Assembly (NCBI RefSeq): GCF_018614205.1
Contig: NZ_JAGGOS010000015.1
Coordinates: forward strand, 75,676-139,675
DNA: 64,000 nucleotides
Source of the DNA: Streptomyces sp. ISL-36
GTDB lineage: Bacteria > Actinomycetota > Actinomycetes > Streptomycetales > Streptomycetaceae
Direction of reading: 5' to 3'
Shown: positions 51,924 to 62,793 of the stretch, in pieces
How the letters are laid out: each line of letters begins with the position of its first letter
How positions within the stretch are numbered: the stretch's first letter is position 1
Position numbers and translations under genes: made by a program
The notes under the pieces: model-generated
What the model saw: only the letters and a program-made list of their open reading frames with translations
What the model was told of the DNA's origin: nothing
Database searches by the model: none

Positions 51924-53242
51924 TGCCCGACGAGTCCCCTCTTCTCCGTAGCCTGCGCGCCGCCATCGCCGCCGCCCCCGGTGACGTACCCCTGCGCCTG
52001 CACTTCGCCGAACTGCTCCTCGCCGAAGGCCGGAACGACGAGGCCGTCACGGAGGCGGCCGTCGCGCTCCAGCACGCTCCCGGCGACGAGGCCGCCCGCG
52101 CCCTGATGGTCCGCGCGATGGGCGCGCCGGCCCCGGGCCCGGCTCCCGCCCCGGCTCCCGCGCCCCCGGAGGAGTCCGAGGGCCCCGCGCCCTTCGACTG
52201 GGCCGCCGCGGAACAGGAGGTCGGGGACCTCGTCGGCCCCCGCTTCGTCGAGAGCGGCACCGAGAGCGGTACGGAGAGCGGTTCGCAGAGCGGCACCGGA
52301 AGCGGTATCGAGGAGCCGCTCACCGCCGACGGCAGCGGCGACCCCGGGGACGCCTCCGCCTGGGACGTCGACGCCCCCGGTTCCGTACGCCTCGCCGACG
52401 TCGGCGGCATGCAGGAGGTCAAGGACCGCCTGGAGGCCGCGTTCCTCGCCCCCATGCGCAACCCCGAACTGCGCAAGCTCTACGGCAAGTCGCTGCGCGG
52501 CGGCCTCCTCCTCTACGGCCCGCCCGGCTGCGGCAAGACCTTCATCGCCCGCGCCGTCGCGGGCGAGCTCGGCGCGAGCTTCATGTCGATCTCGCTCTCC
52601 GACATCCTCGACATGTACATCGGCACGTCCGAGAAGAACGTCCACGACATCTTCGAGACCGCCCGCCGCCAGGCCCCCTGCGTCGTCTTCCTCGACGAGC
52701 TCGACGCCCTCGGCGCCAAGCGCTCCCGCACCCACCACAGCGGCCTGCGCAACGTCGTCAACCAGCTCCTCACCGAACTCGACGGCATCAACGGCGCCGA
52801 GAACGAAGGCGTCTTCGTGCTCGCCGCCACCAACGTCCCCTGGGACGTGGACCTCGCCCTGCGCCGCCCCGGCCGCCTCGACCGCACCCTGCTCGTGCTG
52901 CCGCCCGACGGCCCCGCCCGCGAGGCGATCCTCCGCTACCACCTGCGCGAGCGCCCCATCGAATCCGTCGACCTGGGCAAACTCGTCAAGGCCACCGAGG
53001 ACTTCTCGGGCGCCGACCTCGCCCATCTCTGCGAGACCGCCGCCGAGTCCGCGCTCCTCGACTCCGCCCGCACCGGCACCGTACGCATGATCAACATGAA
53101 GGACCTGCTGGGTGCGGCGAAGCAGCTCAGGCCCTCCAGCGAGTCCTGGTTCGCCTCCGCCCGCAATGTGGCGATGTTCGCCAACGACGGCGGGATGTAC
53201 GACGACCTGGTCGCCTACCTGAAGAAGAAGCGCAAGCTGTGA
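51923..53242 (+). CDS. AAA+ ATPase with N-terminal TPR-like helices (Cdc48/FtsH-type)
   Basis: The 439-residue protein starts with about 65 residues of helix pairs resembling a tetratricopeptide repeat (PLRLHFAELLLAEGRNDEAV). A Pro/Ala linker and a Gly/Ser/Glu-rich linker (ESGTESGTESGSQSG) follow, then one AAA+ module: DVGGMQEVKDRLE, Walker A GPPGCGKT, pore-loop-like DMYIGTSEKNVHD, Walker B CVVFLDELDALG, sensor 1 LAATNVPWDVD, and the arginine finger region RRPGRLDRTL. It has neither a protease domain nor a membrane segment. It is coupled to two TPR membrane proteins (GTGA and TGATG). It probably remodels a complex at the membrane; the substrate is unknown. Confidence 0.85.
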   Translation: MPDESPLLRSLRAAIAAAPGDVPLRLHFAELLLAEGRNDEAVTEAAVALQHAPGDEAARALMVRAMGAPAPGPAPAPAPAPPEESEGPAPFDWAAAEQEVGDLVGPRFVESGTESGTESGSQSGTGSGIEEPLTADGSGDPGDASAWDVDAPGSVRLADVGGMQEVKDRLEAAFLAPMRNPELRKLYGKSLRGGLLLYGPPGCGKTFIARAVAGELGASFMSISLSDILDMYIGTSEKNVHDIFETARRQAPCVVFLDELDALGAKRSRTHHSGLRNVVNQLLTELDGINGAENEGVFVLAATNVPWDVDLALRRPGRLDRTLLVLPPDGPAREAILRYHLRERPIESVDLGKLVKATEDFSGADLAHLCETAAESALLDSARTGTVRMINMKDLLGAAKQLRPSSESWFASARNVAMFANDGGMYDDLVAYLKKKRKL

Positions 53243-54300
53243 CCCTGCATCCGCAGGTCGAACAGGCCCGGCTGCTCTATGAGATGTCACGTCCGCGGGA
53301 GGGCCACGAGCTGATCGGCCGCCGCCTCGCCGAGGACCCCGACGATCACCAGGCGTGGGCGGTGCTCGGCCAGTGCCTGATGAGCCTGGGAAGGCCCTCC
53401 GAGGCCCTCGCCGCCGTCATGGAGTCGCTGAGGCTCGAACCCGGGTATGTGGACGCCCACTTCGTGCGTGGCTGGATCCTGCGCCGCATGGACCGGCTGC
53501 CCGAGGCCGACGCGGCGCAGCGCGAGGCCATCCGCATCGACCCGCATGCCTGGGGCCCGCGCCGGCAGCGCGCCGAAATGCTGCTCCAGCTGGCGCCGGA
53601 CCGTCCCGAGGAATCCCTCCGGGAGGCCCGGGAGGCGGTGCGGATCGGACCGGAAGAGGCCCAGCCCTGGGAGACGATGTACAAGGTCGCTTCGTTCCAC
53701 GGGCGGACCGACCTGGCCGAGGAAGCCGTCCGGCAGCTGCTGAGGATCGATCCCGCCCACAGCCTCGCCGTCACGGTCAGCGCGGAGCGCGAGGCGGCCA
53801 GGCCCGGCACCTCCGCCGCCCGGGCCGCGGACGTCTACGCCGGCGGCCTCGCCGCCGCCCCCGACTCCGAGGCGCTCCGCAAGGAGCTCGACAAGGCCGT
53901 CTACCGGATGCTGCGCGGCACCCGGTGGCTCGCCCTGCTCTGCCTCGTCATGGCCGGTGTCACCGTCGACATCTTCCCCACCGACGGCGAGGAGCCGAAG
54001 GAGCTGCCGATCCACCTCGGCACCCGGCTCTGGGCGCTCGCGCTGATGGCGGCCGTCTGGGGATTCGGTGCGTGGAGGCGCTACCGGAGGATGCGGACCG
54101 GCGCCCGGCTGACCGTACGCGCCCTGGTGCGGCGGGAGTTCTGGGCGCGCGTCGTCCTGGGTCAGGCGACCCTCGCCACGCTGTGCGCGCTGCTGATCGT
54201 CACCGCACCGTGGACCGATCGGCTCGTCCCCCAGATCCTGTTCTGGCTGGGGCTCGTACCGAACCTGCTCAGCATCACCCACGACCGGGACAAGATCTGA
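53239..54300 (+). CDS. TPR repeat membrane protein (first)
   Basis: The 353-residue protein has at least five tetratricopeptide repeats in residues 1-200 (for example HQAWAVLGQCLMSLGRPSEAL and VDAHFVRGWILRRMDRLPEAD, quoted as separate 20-residue pieces in positions 37-90). Three membrane helices follow in the last 130 residues (about 225-243, 260-280 and 308-345). The TPR face is cytoplasmic, next to the AAA+ ATPase. GTG 53239 overlaps the stop of the AAA+ gene, and its own stop overlaps the next gene. No enzyme motif is visible. Confidence 0.82.
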   Translation: MTLHPQVEQARLLYEMSRPREGHELIGRRLAEDPDDHQAWAVLGQCLMSLGRPSEALAAVMESLRLEPGYVDAHFVRGWILRRMDRLPEADAAQREAIRIDPHAWGPRRQRAEMLLQLAPDRPEESLREAREAVRIGPEEAQPWETMYKVASFHGRTDLAEEAVRQLLRIDPAHSLAVTVSAEREAARPGTSAARAADVYAGGLAAAPDSEALRKELDKAVYRMLRGTRWLALLCLVMAGVTVDIFPTDGEEPKELPIHLGTRLWALALMAAVWGFGAWRRYRRMRTGARLTVRALVRREFWARVVLGQATLATLCALLIVTAPWTDRLVPQILFWLGLVPNLLSITHDRDKI

Positions 54301-55400
54301 TGAACACGGGCATGAACCAGGACCTGGCGCGGGCGGACGCGCTCTTCGACGTCGGACGGTACGAACAGGCCGCCGCCCTCGCCGCGCGGCATCTGGCGAC
54401 CGACCCGGACGACACCGGCGCCCTCGTGCTCCTCGCCCGCTGCCAGCACCGCCTGGGCCGGGAGCGGGAGGCCCTCGCCACCGTCGAACGGGCCCTGCGC
54501 GCCGAGCCCGACGGACTGCCGGCCTGGCTGATGCGCACCCACATCCTCCTCGCGCTCAAGCAGTACGAGGAGGCCGAGCGCTCCGCCCGGCACTCCGTCG
54601 AACTCGCCCCCCACTACTGGGGCAGCCACTACTCCCTCGGCACCGTCCTCGACCGGTCCAGCCGCAGGGAACGGCAGCACGAGGCGTACGAGGCGGCCCG
54701 CCGCGCCGTCGCTCTCGCCCCGGGGGAGAGCGACGCCCACTTCCTCGTGGGGCTCACCGCCCACCGCACCGGCAACCACCGCGTCGCCGAACAGGCCTAC
54801 GAGACGGCGCTGCGCCTGGACCCGCAGAGCAGCGAGGCCCACAACAACCTCTCCCTCCTGCAACTGCGCCGCCGCTGGTTCCGGCGCGGGGCGTGGACGA
54901 AGGCCGCGGCGGGCTTCGTCGAGTCCGCGGCCCTCGACACGAACGACCGGCAGGCCCGCTACAACCTGGAGGCGATGGCCTGGGGCACCGTCGCGGGCGC
55001 CCGCTGGGTGGCCCTGCTCGGCTTCGTCGGCGCCGCACTCGGCTCGGCGTCGCTGCGCACCGGATCCACGGGCGCCGACGCCCTCGTCCCGTACCTGATC
55101 GGGGTCGCCGTGATCGTGGGCGGCTGGGGCGGCTGGGCGCTGTGGCTGACCCGGCGCGTGCCGCCCCGGCTGCGCCGCCCCCTGCTCCTGGTGGCGCGGG
55201 GCAGCCGGCCGGTGGTCGCGATGGGCGCCGCGGTCGGACTGCTCGGTCTGCACTCGATGGTCGCGATGGCGCTGTGGACGGCGGACTCCTCCGTCGTCGG
55301 GGCGCTCGGCTATCCCCTGTTCTGGGCCGTGGTGATCACCTACTGGGTGAGCCGCGCCGCTCTCAGGCGCCGCGCACCGGCTCCCGAGCACGGCCGATAG
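54300..55400 (+). CDS. TPR repeat membrane protein (second)
   Basis: The 366-residue protein is built like its upstream neighbour: TPR repeats in residues 1-190 (DALFDVGRYEQAAALAARHL, AHFLVGLTAHRTGNHRVAEQ, AYETALRLDPQSSEAHNNLS), then four membrane helices in the last 150 residues, with a basic C-terminus. The ATG at 54300 overlaps the previous stop as TGATG. The two TPR proteins are probably paralogues that form one membrane complex with the AAA+ ATPase. No function is known to me. Confidence 0.82.
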   Translation: MNTGMNQDLARADALFDVGRYEQAAALAARHLATDPDDTGALVLLARCQHRLGREREALATVERALRAEPDGLPAWLMRTHILLALKQYEEAERSARHSVELAPHYWGSHYSLGTVLDRSSRRERQHEAYEAARRAVALAPGESDAHFLVGLTAHRTGNHRVAEQAYETALRLDPQSSEAHNNLSLLQLRRRWFRRGAWTKAAAGFVESAALDTNDRQARYNLEAMAWGTVAGARWVALLGFVGAALGSASLRTGSTGADALVPYLIGVAVIVGGWGGWALWLTRRVPPRLRRPLLLVARGSRPVVAMGAAVGLLGLHSMVAMALWTADSSVVGALGYPLFWAVVITYWVSRAALRRRAPAPEHGR

Positions 55401-55443
55401 CATGCCGGTGTACTGATCGACACCAGGCGAGGAGGCCCGGATC

Positions 55444-55803
55444 ATGGCCGGAGAGCCGCAGAGCGACTGCCTGTTCTGCAAGATCGCGGAAGGGGAGGTG
55501 CCGGCGACGATCGTGCGCGAGACGGAGACCACGATCGCCTTCCGGGACATCAACCCGCAGGCACCCACGCATGTCCTCGTCATCCCGCGCCTCCACTACC
55601 CGGATGCCGCCTCGCTCGCCGCCGCCGCGCCGACCGTCGCCGCCGACATGCTGCGCGAGGCGGGCGAGATCGCCGCGCAGGAGAAGGTCGACGGCAGCGG
55701 TTTCCGGATCGTCTTCAACACCGGCGCCGGTGCCGGCCAGACCGTCTTCCACGCCCACGCGCACGTCCTCGGCGGCCGCGGCCTCAACTGGCCCCCCGGA
55801 TAA
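55444..55803 (+). CDS. HIT family nucleotide-binding hydrolase
   Basis: HIT/HINT proteins hydrolyse phosphoramidate bonds such as AMP-lysine. The 119-residue protein has CLFCKIAEGEVPA near the N-terminus, AFRDINPQAPTHVLVIPR, FNTGAGAGQTVFHAHAHVLGGR with the triad HxHxH, and ends GLNWPPG. The cysteines CxxC early on match zinc-binding HIT members. ATG 55444 has GAGGAGG at good spacing. RNase Z follows three bases after its stop, so they are cotranscribed. Confidence 0.93.
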   Translation: MAGEPQSDCLFCKIAEGEVPATIVRETETTIAFRDINPQAPTHVLVIPRLHYPDAASLAAAAPTVAADMLREAGEIAAQEKVDGSGFRIVFNTGAGAGQTVFHAHAHVLGGRGLNWPPG

Positions 55804-55806
55804 CCC

Positions 55807-56709
55807 GTGTCCGTACGCGAACTGGTCGTCCTCGGCACCGCGAGCCAGGTCCCGACCCGGCACCGCAACCACAACGGCTATCTGCTGCGCTGGGACGGGC
55901 AGGGCATCCTCTTCGACCCCGGCGAGGGCACCCAGCGCCAGATGCTGCGGGCCGGGGTCGCCGCCCACGACCTCGACCGGATCTGCGTCACGCACTTCCA
56001 CGGCGACCACTCCCTGGGGCTGGCCGGCGTGATCCAGCGGATCAACCTCGACCAGGTCCCGCACCCGGTCACCGCCCACTACCCGGCGAGCGGCCAGCGC
56101 TTCTTCGAGCGGCTGCGGTACGCGACCGCCTACCGCGAGACCGTACGGCTGACCGAGACCCCCGTCGCCGCCGACGGCCCCCTCGCCGTCACCGACTCGT
56201 ACACCCTCGACGCGTACCGGCTCTCGCACCCCGTCGAGTCGTACGGCTACCGGCTCACCGAGCCCGACGGGCGCCGGATACGGCCAGAACGGCTCGCCGC
56301 GCACGGCATCAAGGGCCCGGACGTGGGCCGCCTCCAGCGCGAGGGCGTCCTGAACGGCGTGACCCTGGACGAGGTCAGCGAGGTCAGGCGCGGGCAGCGG
56401 TTCGCCTTCGTCATGGACACCCGGCTCTGTGACGGGGTACGCGTGCTCGCCGAGGGCGCCGACATGCTCGTCATCGAGTCGACCTTCCTCGACGAGGACG
56501 TCCGGCTCGCCACCGACCACGGCCATCTGACGGCCGGACAGGCCGCCGCGGTCGCGCGGGACGCGGGGGTACGGCATCTCGTCCTGACCCACTTCTCGCA
56601 GCGGTACAGCGACCCGGCGGAGTTCGAACGGCAGGCCCGCGCGGCCGGGTTCGCGGGCGAGCTGAGCATTGCCCAGGACCTGATGAGGGTCCCCCTCCCC
56701 AAGAGATAG
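55807..56709 (+). CDS. rnz: Ribonuclease Z
   Basis: RNase Z cuts the 3' trailer of tRNA precursors that lack encoded CCA; both tRNA-Ala genes in this window are of that kind. The 300-residue protein has the metal motif [13 protein letters not shown] (HxHxDH), [12 protein letters not shown] early on, [11 protein letters not shown], and VLTHFSQRY near the end. The GTG at 55807 gives [13 protein letters not shown], the usual start. The deaminase gene follows after 15 bp. Confidence 0.92.
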   Translation: MSVRELVVLGTASQVPTRHRNHNGYLLRWDGQGILFDPGEGTQRQMLRAGVAAHDLDRICVTHFHGDHSLGLAGVIQRINLDQVPHPVTAHYPASGQRFFERLRYATAYRETVRLTETPVAADGPLAVTDSYTLDAYRLSHPVESYGYRLTEPDGRRIRPERLAAHGIKGPDVGRLQREGVLNGVTLDEVSEVRRGQRFAFVMDTRLCDGVRVLAEGADMLVIESTFLDEDVRLATDHGHLTAGQAAAVARDAGVRHLVLTHFSQRYSDPAEFERQARAAGFAGELSIAQDLMRVPLPKR

Positions 56710-56724
56710 ACGGACGAAAGACCC

Positions 56725-57729
56725 ATGCCCCTTCCCCTCCCCAAGGCCGAACTGCACCTGCACATCGAGGGCACGCTCGAACCCGAGCTGGCGTTCGCGC
56801 TGGCCGCGCGCAACGGCGTCACGCTGCCGTACGCGGACACCGAGGAGCTGCGCAAGGCGTACCTCTTCAGCGATCTGCAGTCCTTCCTGGACCTCTACTA
56901 CGGGCTGATGGCCGTCCTGCACACGGCGGACGACTTCACCGAACTCGCCGACGCGTATCTGACGCGGGCCGCGGCCCAGGGCGTCCGGCACGCCGAGATC
57001 TTCTTCGACCCGCAGGCGCACACCGCCCGCGGGATCCCGATCGGCACGGTGATCGAGGGCCTGGCCCGTGCGCTGGACGGGGCGCAGGAGCGGCACGGCG
57101 TCTCGACCCGGCTGATCATGTGCTTCCTGCGCGACGAGTCGGCCGAATCGGCGATGGCGACCCTGGAGTCCGCGAAGCCGTATCTGCACCGGATCACGGG
57201 CGTCGGCCTGGACTCGGCGGAGGTCGGCCATCCGCCGTCGAAGTTCCGCGAGGTGTACGCGGCGGCGGAGTCGCTCGGCCTGCGCAAGGTCGCCCACGCG
57301 GGCGAGGAGGGCCCGCCGGCCTACATCCGCGAGGCCCTGGACGTCCTCGGTGTGGAGCGGATCGACCACGGGCTGCGCTGCGTGGAGGACCCGGAGCTGG
57401 TGGAGCGGCTCGTACGGGAACGGGTGCCGCTGACGCTCTGTCCGCTGTCGAACGTACGGCTCCGGGCCATCGACGTCCTGGAGGACCACCCGCTGGCCTC
57501 GATGCTGGCCGCGGGGCTGATGGCGACCGTCAACTCCGACGACCCGGCGTACTTCGGCGGCTACGTGGGCGACACCTTCGACGCGGTGCGCGGCGCGCTG
57601 GGCCTGGACCGCGAGCAGCTGCGGACGCTGGCCCGCAACTCCTTCGAGGCCTCGTTCCTCGACGACGACGAGGACCGCAGGGCGCGATACCTGGCGGAGG
57701 TCGAGGCGTACGACTTCGACGCGGTGTAG
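56725..57729 (+). CDS. Adenine/adenosine deaminase family protein
   Basis: The enzyme deaminates adenine to hypoxanthine or adenosine to inosine. The 334-residue protein has the zinc motif ELHLHIEGTLEPE, the DPQAHTARG stretch, GVGLDSAEVGHPPSKF, VAHAGEEGPP with the catalytic Glu, ERIDHGLRC and VNSDDPAYFGGY. The combination FFDPQxHxxRG, GLDSxExGxPPSKF and NSDDPAYFGGY is what I associate with adenine deaminases of this superfamily, so adenine is the likelier substrate. The ATG at 56725 is 15 bp after rnz. Purine salvage is the probable role. Confidence 0.9.
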   Translation: MPLPLPKAELHLHIEGTLEPELAFALAARNGVTLPYADTEELRKAYLFSDLQSFLDLYYGLMAVLHTADDFTELADAYLTRAAAQGVRHAEIFFDPQAHTARGIPIGTVIEGLARALDGAQERHGVSTRLIMCFLRDESAESAMATLESAKPYLHRITGVGLDSAEVGHPPSKFREVYAAAESLGLRKVAHAGEEGPPAYIREALDVLGVERIDHGLRCVEDPELVERLVRERVPLTLCPLSNVRLRAIDVLEDHPLASMLAAGLMATVNSDDPAYFGGYVGDTFDAVRGALGLDREQLRTLARNSFEASFLDDDEDRRARYLAEVEAYDFDAV

Positions 57730-57769
57730 AGCTCCCCGGCTCTCCTGCCCTGCCTGCCCCCTAGCCGCC

Positions 57770-59128
57770 CTAGCCGCCCTGGCCTCCGTCGCCGGGGCGG
57801 GCCAGGCGGAAGGAGCGCTGGGCTGCGGCGGCGCGGCGGCGGGACGGCACCGGGACGGAGGCGACCTCCTGTTCCGGGGCGCCCATCTGCGGGACCAGGC
57901 CGGTGGCCGCCGTCGTCGTGCCCGCGACGACGGCCGCCGGGGCGCCGCCGCGGCGGCGGACCGAGCCCGGGACCAGGGGGCGGCCCGAGGTGTGCAGGGC
58001 GACCGCCGTCATCGGCGCCGCGACCAGCAGGAGCAGGGCGCACAGGATCAGGCCCATGCCCGGATACCCCGCCTGCTCGGACAGCACACTGCCGGTGACC
58101 GGGCCGCAGGCCACGCCCAGGGAGGACGCCGAGCCGACCAGCACCGCCCAGCGGCCGCGCGGGTCCAGGGAGGCGGCCAGGCCCAGCAGGTACGACAGGA
58201 CGACCGGGTAGAAGACGTTCCACAGGATCTCGCCGGTCGCGAAGGCCACCAGGCTCTCGGCGCCCGAACTGACCAGCACACAGACGGCGATGACCGCCGT
58301 ACCCGCCCCGACCGGCACGGCGCGGCCCAGCCGGGAACCGAGCGCCCCGGCCGCCAGGACGCCCGCGAGCCCGGCGCCCAGCGCCACCGCGAAGACCGCT
58401 CCGACGGTGACCTCGCCGAGCCCCGCCTGAGTGACGCCGATCCGGCCGCTGACGCCCCACAGGGCGTTCTGCGCCAGGGACCAGAGCAGGATCGCGGCGG
58501 CGAGCACGACACCGGAGCGCCGGTGCGGGAGCGGCGCCCGCACCCCGCCGCGGGACGTCCCCGCCCGTGCGGGCGCGCGGTCGGCGGGGTCGGCCGGCCC
58601 CGTCAGCCCACCCGTCAGCGGCCAGACCAGCGCAGCCGTCAGCGCGATCGACGCGAAGGGCAGCGCGTGGCCGGCGCCGAGGTGGGGGAGGGTCAGATAG
58701 AGCGCGCCCGCCGTCGCCGAGACCGAGAGCAGGCCGAGGGTGGAGGCCCGGTGCGGGTCGGGCTGCGCGGCGATCCCGGCCGCGGCCACCGCCAGGACCG
58801 TACCCGAGCCGAGGCCGCCGACGACCGCGCCGCCGATCACCAGCGGGACGCTCGCGGTGAGCGCCGCCGAGCCGTAGCCGGCGCCCATGGCCAGCAGGCC
58901 GATTCTCGCCGCCCGGCGCGGGCCGAGCCGTTCCACGCGCGCGGCCAGCGCGAAGCCGGCCGAGGCGGAGGAGAGCAGGAGGACCGAGCCCACGAGCCCC
59001 GCCTGGGCGGGGGTGAGTCCGAGCCCGGCCGAGAGCCGGCCGACGACGGTGGGGAGCAGGTACGGGGCGAGATAACCGGCCGTGAACAGGGCGACAAGGG
59101 GCCCCAGGGCACGCGGGCGCGACGACAT
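57770..59128 (-). CDS. MFS transporter (12 helix)
   Basis: The 452-residue protein has about 12 membrane helices: GPLVALFTAGYLAPYLLPTV at the start, LVGSVLLLSSASAGFALAAR, the motif RVERLGPRRAARIGLL after helix 2, and WNVFYPVVLSYLLGLAASLD in the second half. The C-terminal 60 residues are Arg/Ala-rich and cytoplasmic. No substrate can be named. ATG 59128 was taken as the start; the frame continues upstream to 59269 but that part has no conserved features. It faces away from the PfkB kinase gene across a 262-bp control region. Confidence 0.85.
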   Translation of the reverse strand: MSSRPRALGPLVALFTAGYLAPYLLPTVVGRLSAGLGLTPAQAGLVGSVLLLSSASAGFALAARVERLGPRRAARIGLLAMGAGYGSAALTASVPLVIGGAVVGGLGSGTVLAVAAAGIAAQPDPHRASTLGLLSVSATAGALYLTLPHLGAGHALPFASIALTAALVWPLTGGLTGPADPADRAPARAGTSRGGVRAPLPHRRSGVVLAAAILLWSLAQNALWGVSGRIGVTQAGLGEVTVGAVFAVALGAGLAGVLAAGALGSRLGRAVPVGAGTAVIAVCVLVSSGAESLVAFATGEILWNVFYPVVLSYLLGLAASLDPRGRWAVLVGSASSLGVACGPVTGSVLSEQAGYPGMGLILCALLLLVAAPMTAVALHTSGRPLVPGSVRRRGGAPAAVVAGTTTAATGLVPQMGAPEQEVASVPVPSRRRAAAAQRSFRLARPGDGGQGG

Positions 59129-59255
59129 GGGCGTTCCAGGGAACAGGTGAGAAAGGGGTGGAGCGCCCGGTGTTGCACGGGATCGCGGAACATGTGTATC
59201 AAGCGACCGGCGGCCCGGAGAAGCCCGGAGAGGGTGGAATCCGCCCATTGCCTTC

Positions 59256-59269
59256 GTGATCTGGGTCAC
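59256..59269. promoter_or_regulatory. Candidate Crp-type binding site
   Basis: GTGATCTGGGTCAC fits the actinobacterial Crp pattern GTG-N6-G-N-CAC exactly and has the arms GTGA / TCAC. It lies in the divergent region between the MFS transporter and the PfkB kinase genes, a plausible pair for carbon control. Confidence 0.4.
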
Positions 59270-59289
59270 TATGGGGTTTGGAGCTGGGG

Positions 59290-59314
59290 GAGCCGGGTAG
59301 TGGTGGCTCTTTTT
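59290..59314 (+). terminator. Isolated intrinsic terminator before the PfkB gene
   Basis: GAGCC (59290-59294) pairs with GGCTC (59305-59309) and is followed at once by TTTTT. It lies 77 bp before the kinase start with no gene in front of it, so it could end a short leader or a small RNA. Confidence 0.4.
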
Positions 59315-59390
59315 CTGGCTGCGTCACCCCCGTCGCCCGGCCCTCATCGGGCACACTGGGCTGATCCGCACCACGACCGGGGAGCCTGCC

Positions 59391-60503
59391 GTGACCACAG
59401 CAAGGGGAGAGCAGCAACACGACGCCGGGGTCGACCCGTTGGTGTGCCTGCGCGAGCCCACCGACCCCGAGTGCGACGTCTTCCTCACCGGCACGGTCTT
59501 CCTCGACATCATCTTCACCGGCCTCGACAGCGCCCCCGTGCGCGGCACCGAATCCTGGGCCAGGGGCATGGGTTCCAGCCCCGGCGGCGTCGCCAACATG
59601 GCCACCGCCCTCGCCCGCCTCGGCCTGCGCACCTCGCTCGCCGCCGCCTTCGGCGACGACCACTACGGCGAGTACTGCTGGGACGCCCTGGAGCAGGGCG
59701 AGGGCATCGACCTCTCGCTCTCCCGGACGGTGCCCGGCTGGCACTCGCCGGTCACCGTCTCCATGGCGTACGAGGGCGAACGCACGATGGTCTCGCACGG
59801 CCACGAGGCCCCGCCCCTGGACGGCGCCCTGCCGGCCTACCCGCCGCACGCGCGCGCCGCCGTCGCCTCCCTGGTGCCCGGCCGCGCCGAGGAGTGGGTC
59901 GCCCAGGCCGCCCGGGGCGGCGCCAAGGTCTTCGCCGACGTCGGCTGGGACGAGACCGGCGGCTGGGACCTGGCCGGCCTCACCGACCTGGAGCACTGCG
60001 AGGCGTTCCTGCCCAACGCCCAGGAGGCGATGCGCTACACCCGCACCGACACCCCGAAGGCCGCCGCCCACGCGCTCGCCGACCGGGTCCGTTACGCGGT
60101 GGTCACCCTCGGTGCGGAAGGCGCCTACGCGGTCGACGGCGCCACCGGTGAGACCGCGGAGGTCCCGGCCATCCAGGTCTCCGCCCTCGACCCGACCGGC
60201 GCCGGTGACGTCTTCGTCGCCGGCTTCGTCACCGGAACGCTCGCCGGCTGGCCGCTCGCCGACCGGCTCGCCTTCGCCGGTCTGACCGCGGCGCTGTCGG
60301 TGCAGGAGTTCGGCGGCTCGCTCTCCGCTCCCGGCTGGGGCGAGGTCGCCGCCTGGTGGCAGCACGTCCAGGGGCACGTCTGCCAGGACCCGGCGGCGCT
60401 GCGCGGCCGCTACGCCTTCCTGGAGCGCCTGCTCCCGGCCGCGACCCGCCCGTGGCCCCTGCGCCGGGCGGTCCCCACGATCGGCTTCCGCCGTTCGGCC
60501 TGA
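59391..60503 (+). CDS. PfkB family carbohydrate kinase
   Basis: The 370-residue protein belongs to the ribokinase family, which phosphorylates sugars and nucleosides. Family signatures are GSSPGGVANMATALARLGLRT near residue 63 (quoted as GGVANMATALARLG), DVGWDET, LPNAQEAMRYT, VVTLGAEGAYAVD and the ATP/anion-hole signature DPTGAGDVFVAGF with the catalytic Asp. A 30-residue N-terminal extension and a basic tail with an Arg-rich end are unusual. GTG 59391 has GGGGAG upstream. The substrate is unknown; a Crp-like site upstream suggests carbon regulation. Confidence 0.88.
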   Translation: MTTARGEQQHDAGVDPLVCLREPTDPECDVFLTGTVFLDIIFTGLDSAPVRGTESWARGMGSSPGGVANMATALARLGLRTSLAAAFGDDHYGEYCWDALEQGEGIDLSLSRTVPGWHSPVTVSMAYEGERTMVSHGHEAPPLDGALPAYPPHARAAVASLVPGRAEEWVAQAARGGAKVFADVGWDETGGWDLAGLTDLEHCEAFLPNAQEAMRYTRTDTPKAAAHALADRVRYAVVTLGAEGAYAVDGATGETAEVPAIQVSALDPTGAGDVFVAGFVTGTLAGWPLADRLAFAGLTAALSVQEFGGSLSAPGWGEVAAWWQHVQGHVCQDPAALRGRYAFLERLLPAATRPWPLRRAVPTIGFRRSA

Positions 60504-60573
60504 GCCGCAGCCCGGCCGGAGCCGCCGCCCGGCCCGAGCCGTCTGCCCGCCTTCCCGTACCCCGTCCCGGTAA

Positions 60574-60587
60574 AAGGCTTCGGCCTT
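60574..60587 (+). terminator. Short UUCG hairpin after the PfkB gene
   Basis: AAGGC (60574-60578) and GCCTT (60583-60587) close on TTCG. The stem is only five base pairs, so its strength is doubtful. Confidence 0.3.
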
Positions 60588-60599
60588 GTCAGTGACAAG
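60585..60599. promoter_or_regulatory. Palindrome in the phoH promoter region
   Basis: CTTGTCA-G-TGACAAG is a perfect 7-bp inverted repeat lying four bases before TAGGCT (60603-60608), a likely -10. Its place between -35 and -10 suits a repressor operator. Confidence 0.4.
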
Positions 60600-60678
60600 T
60601 CGTAGGCTTGGTACCCAGAGGTTGTCGAGCAGCGAGAACCCTGCAACGGGAGGTATGTGCAGGCCACAGTGCCGGCCC

Positions 60679-62781
<2,103 letters not shown>

Positions 62782-62793
62782 TAACAGAGCACC

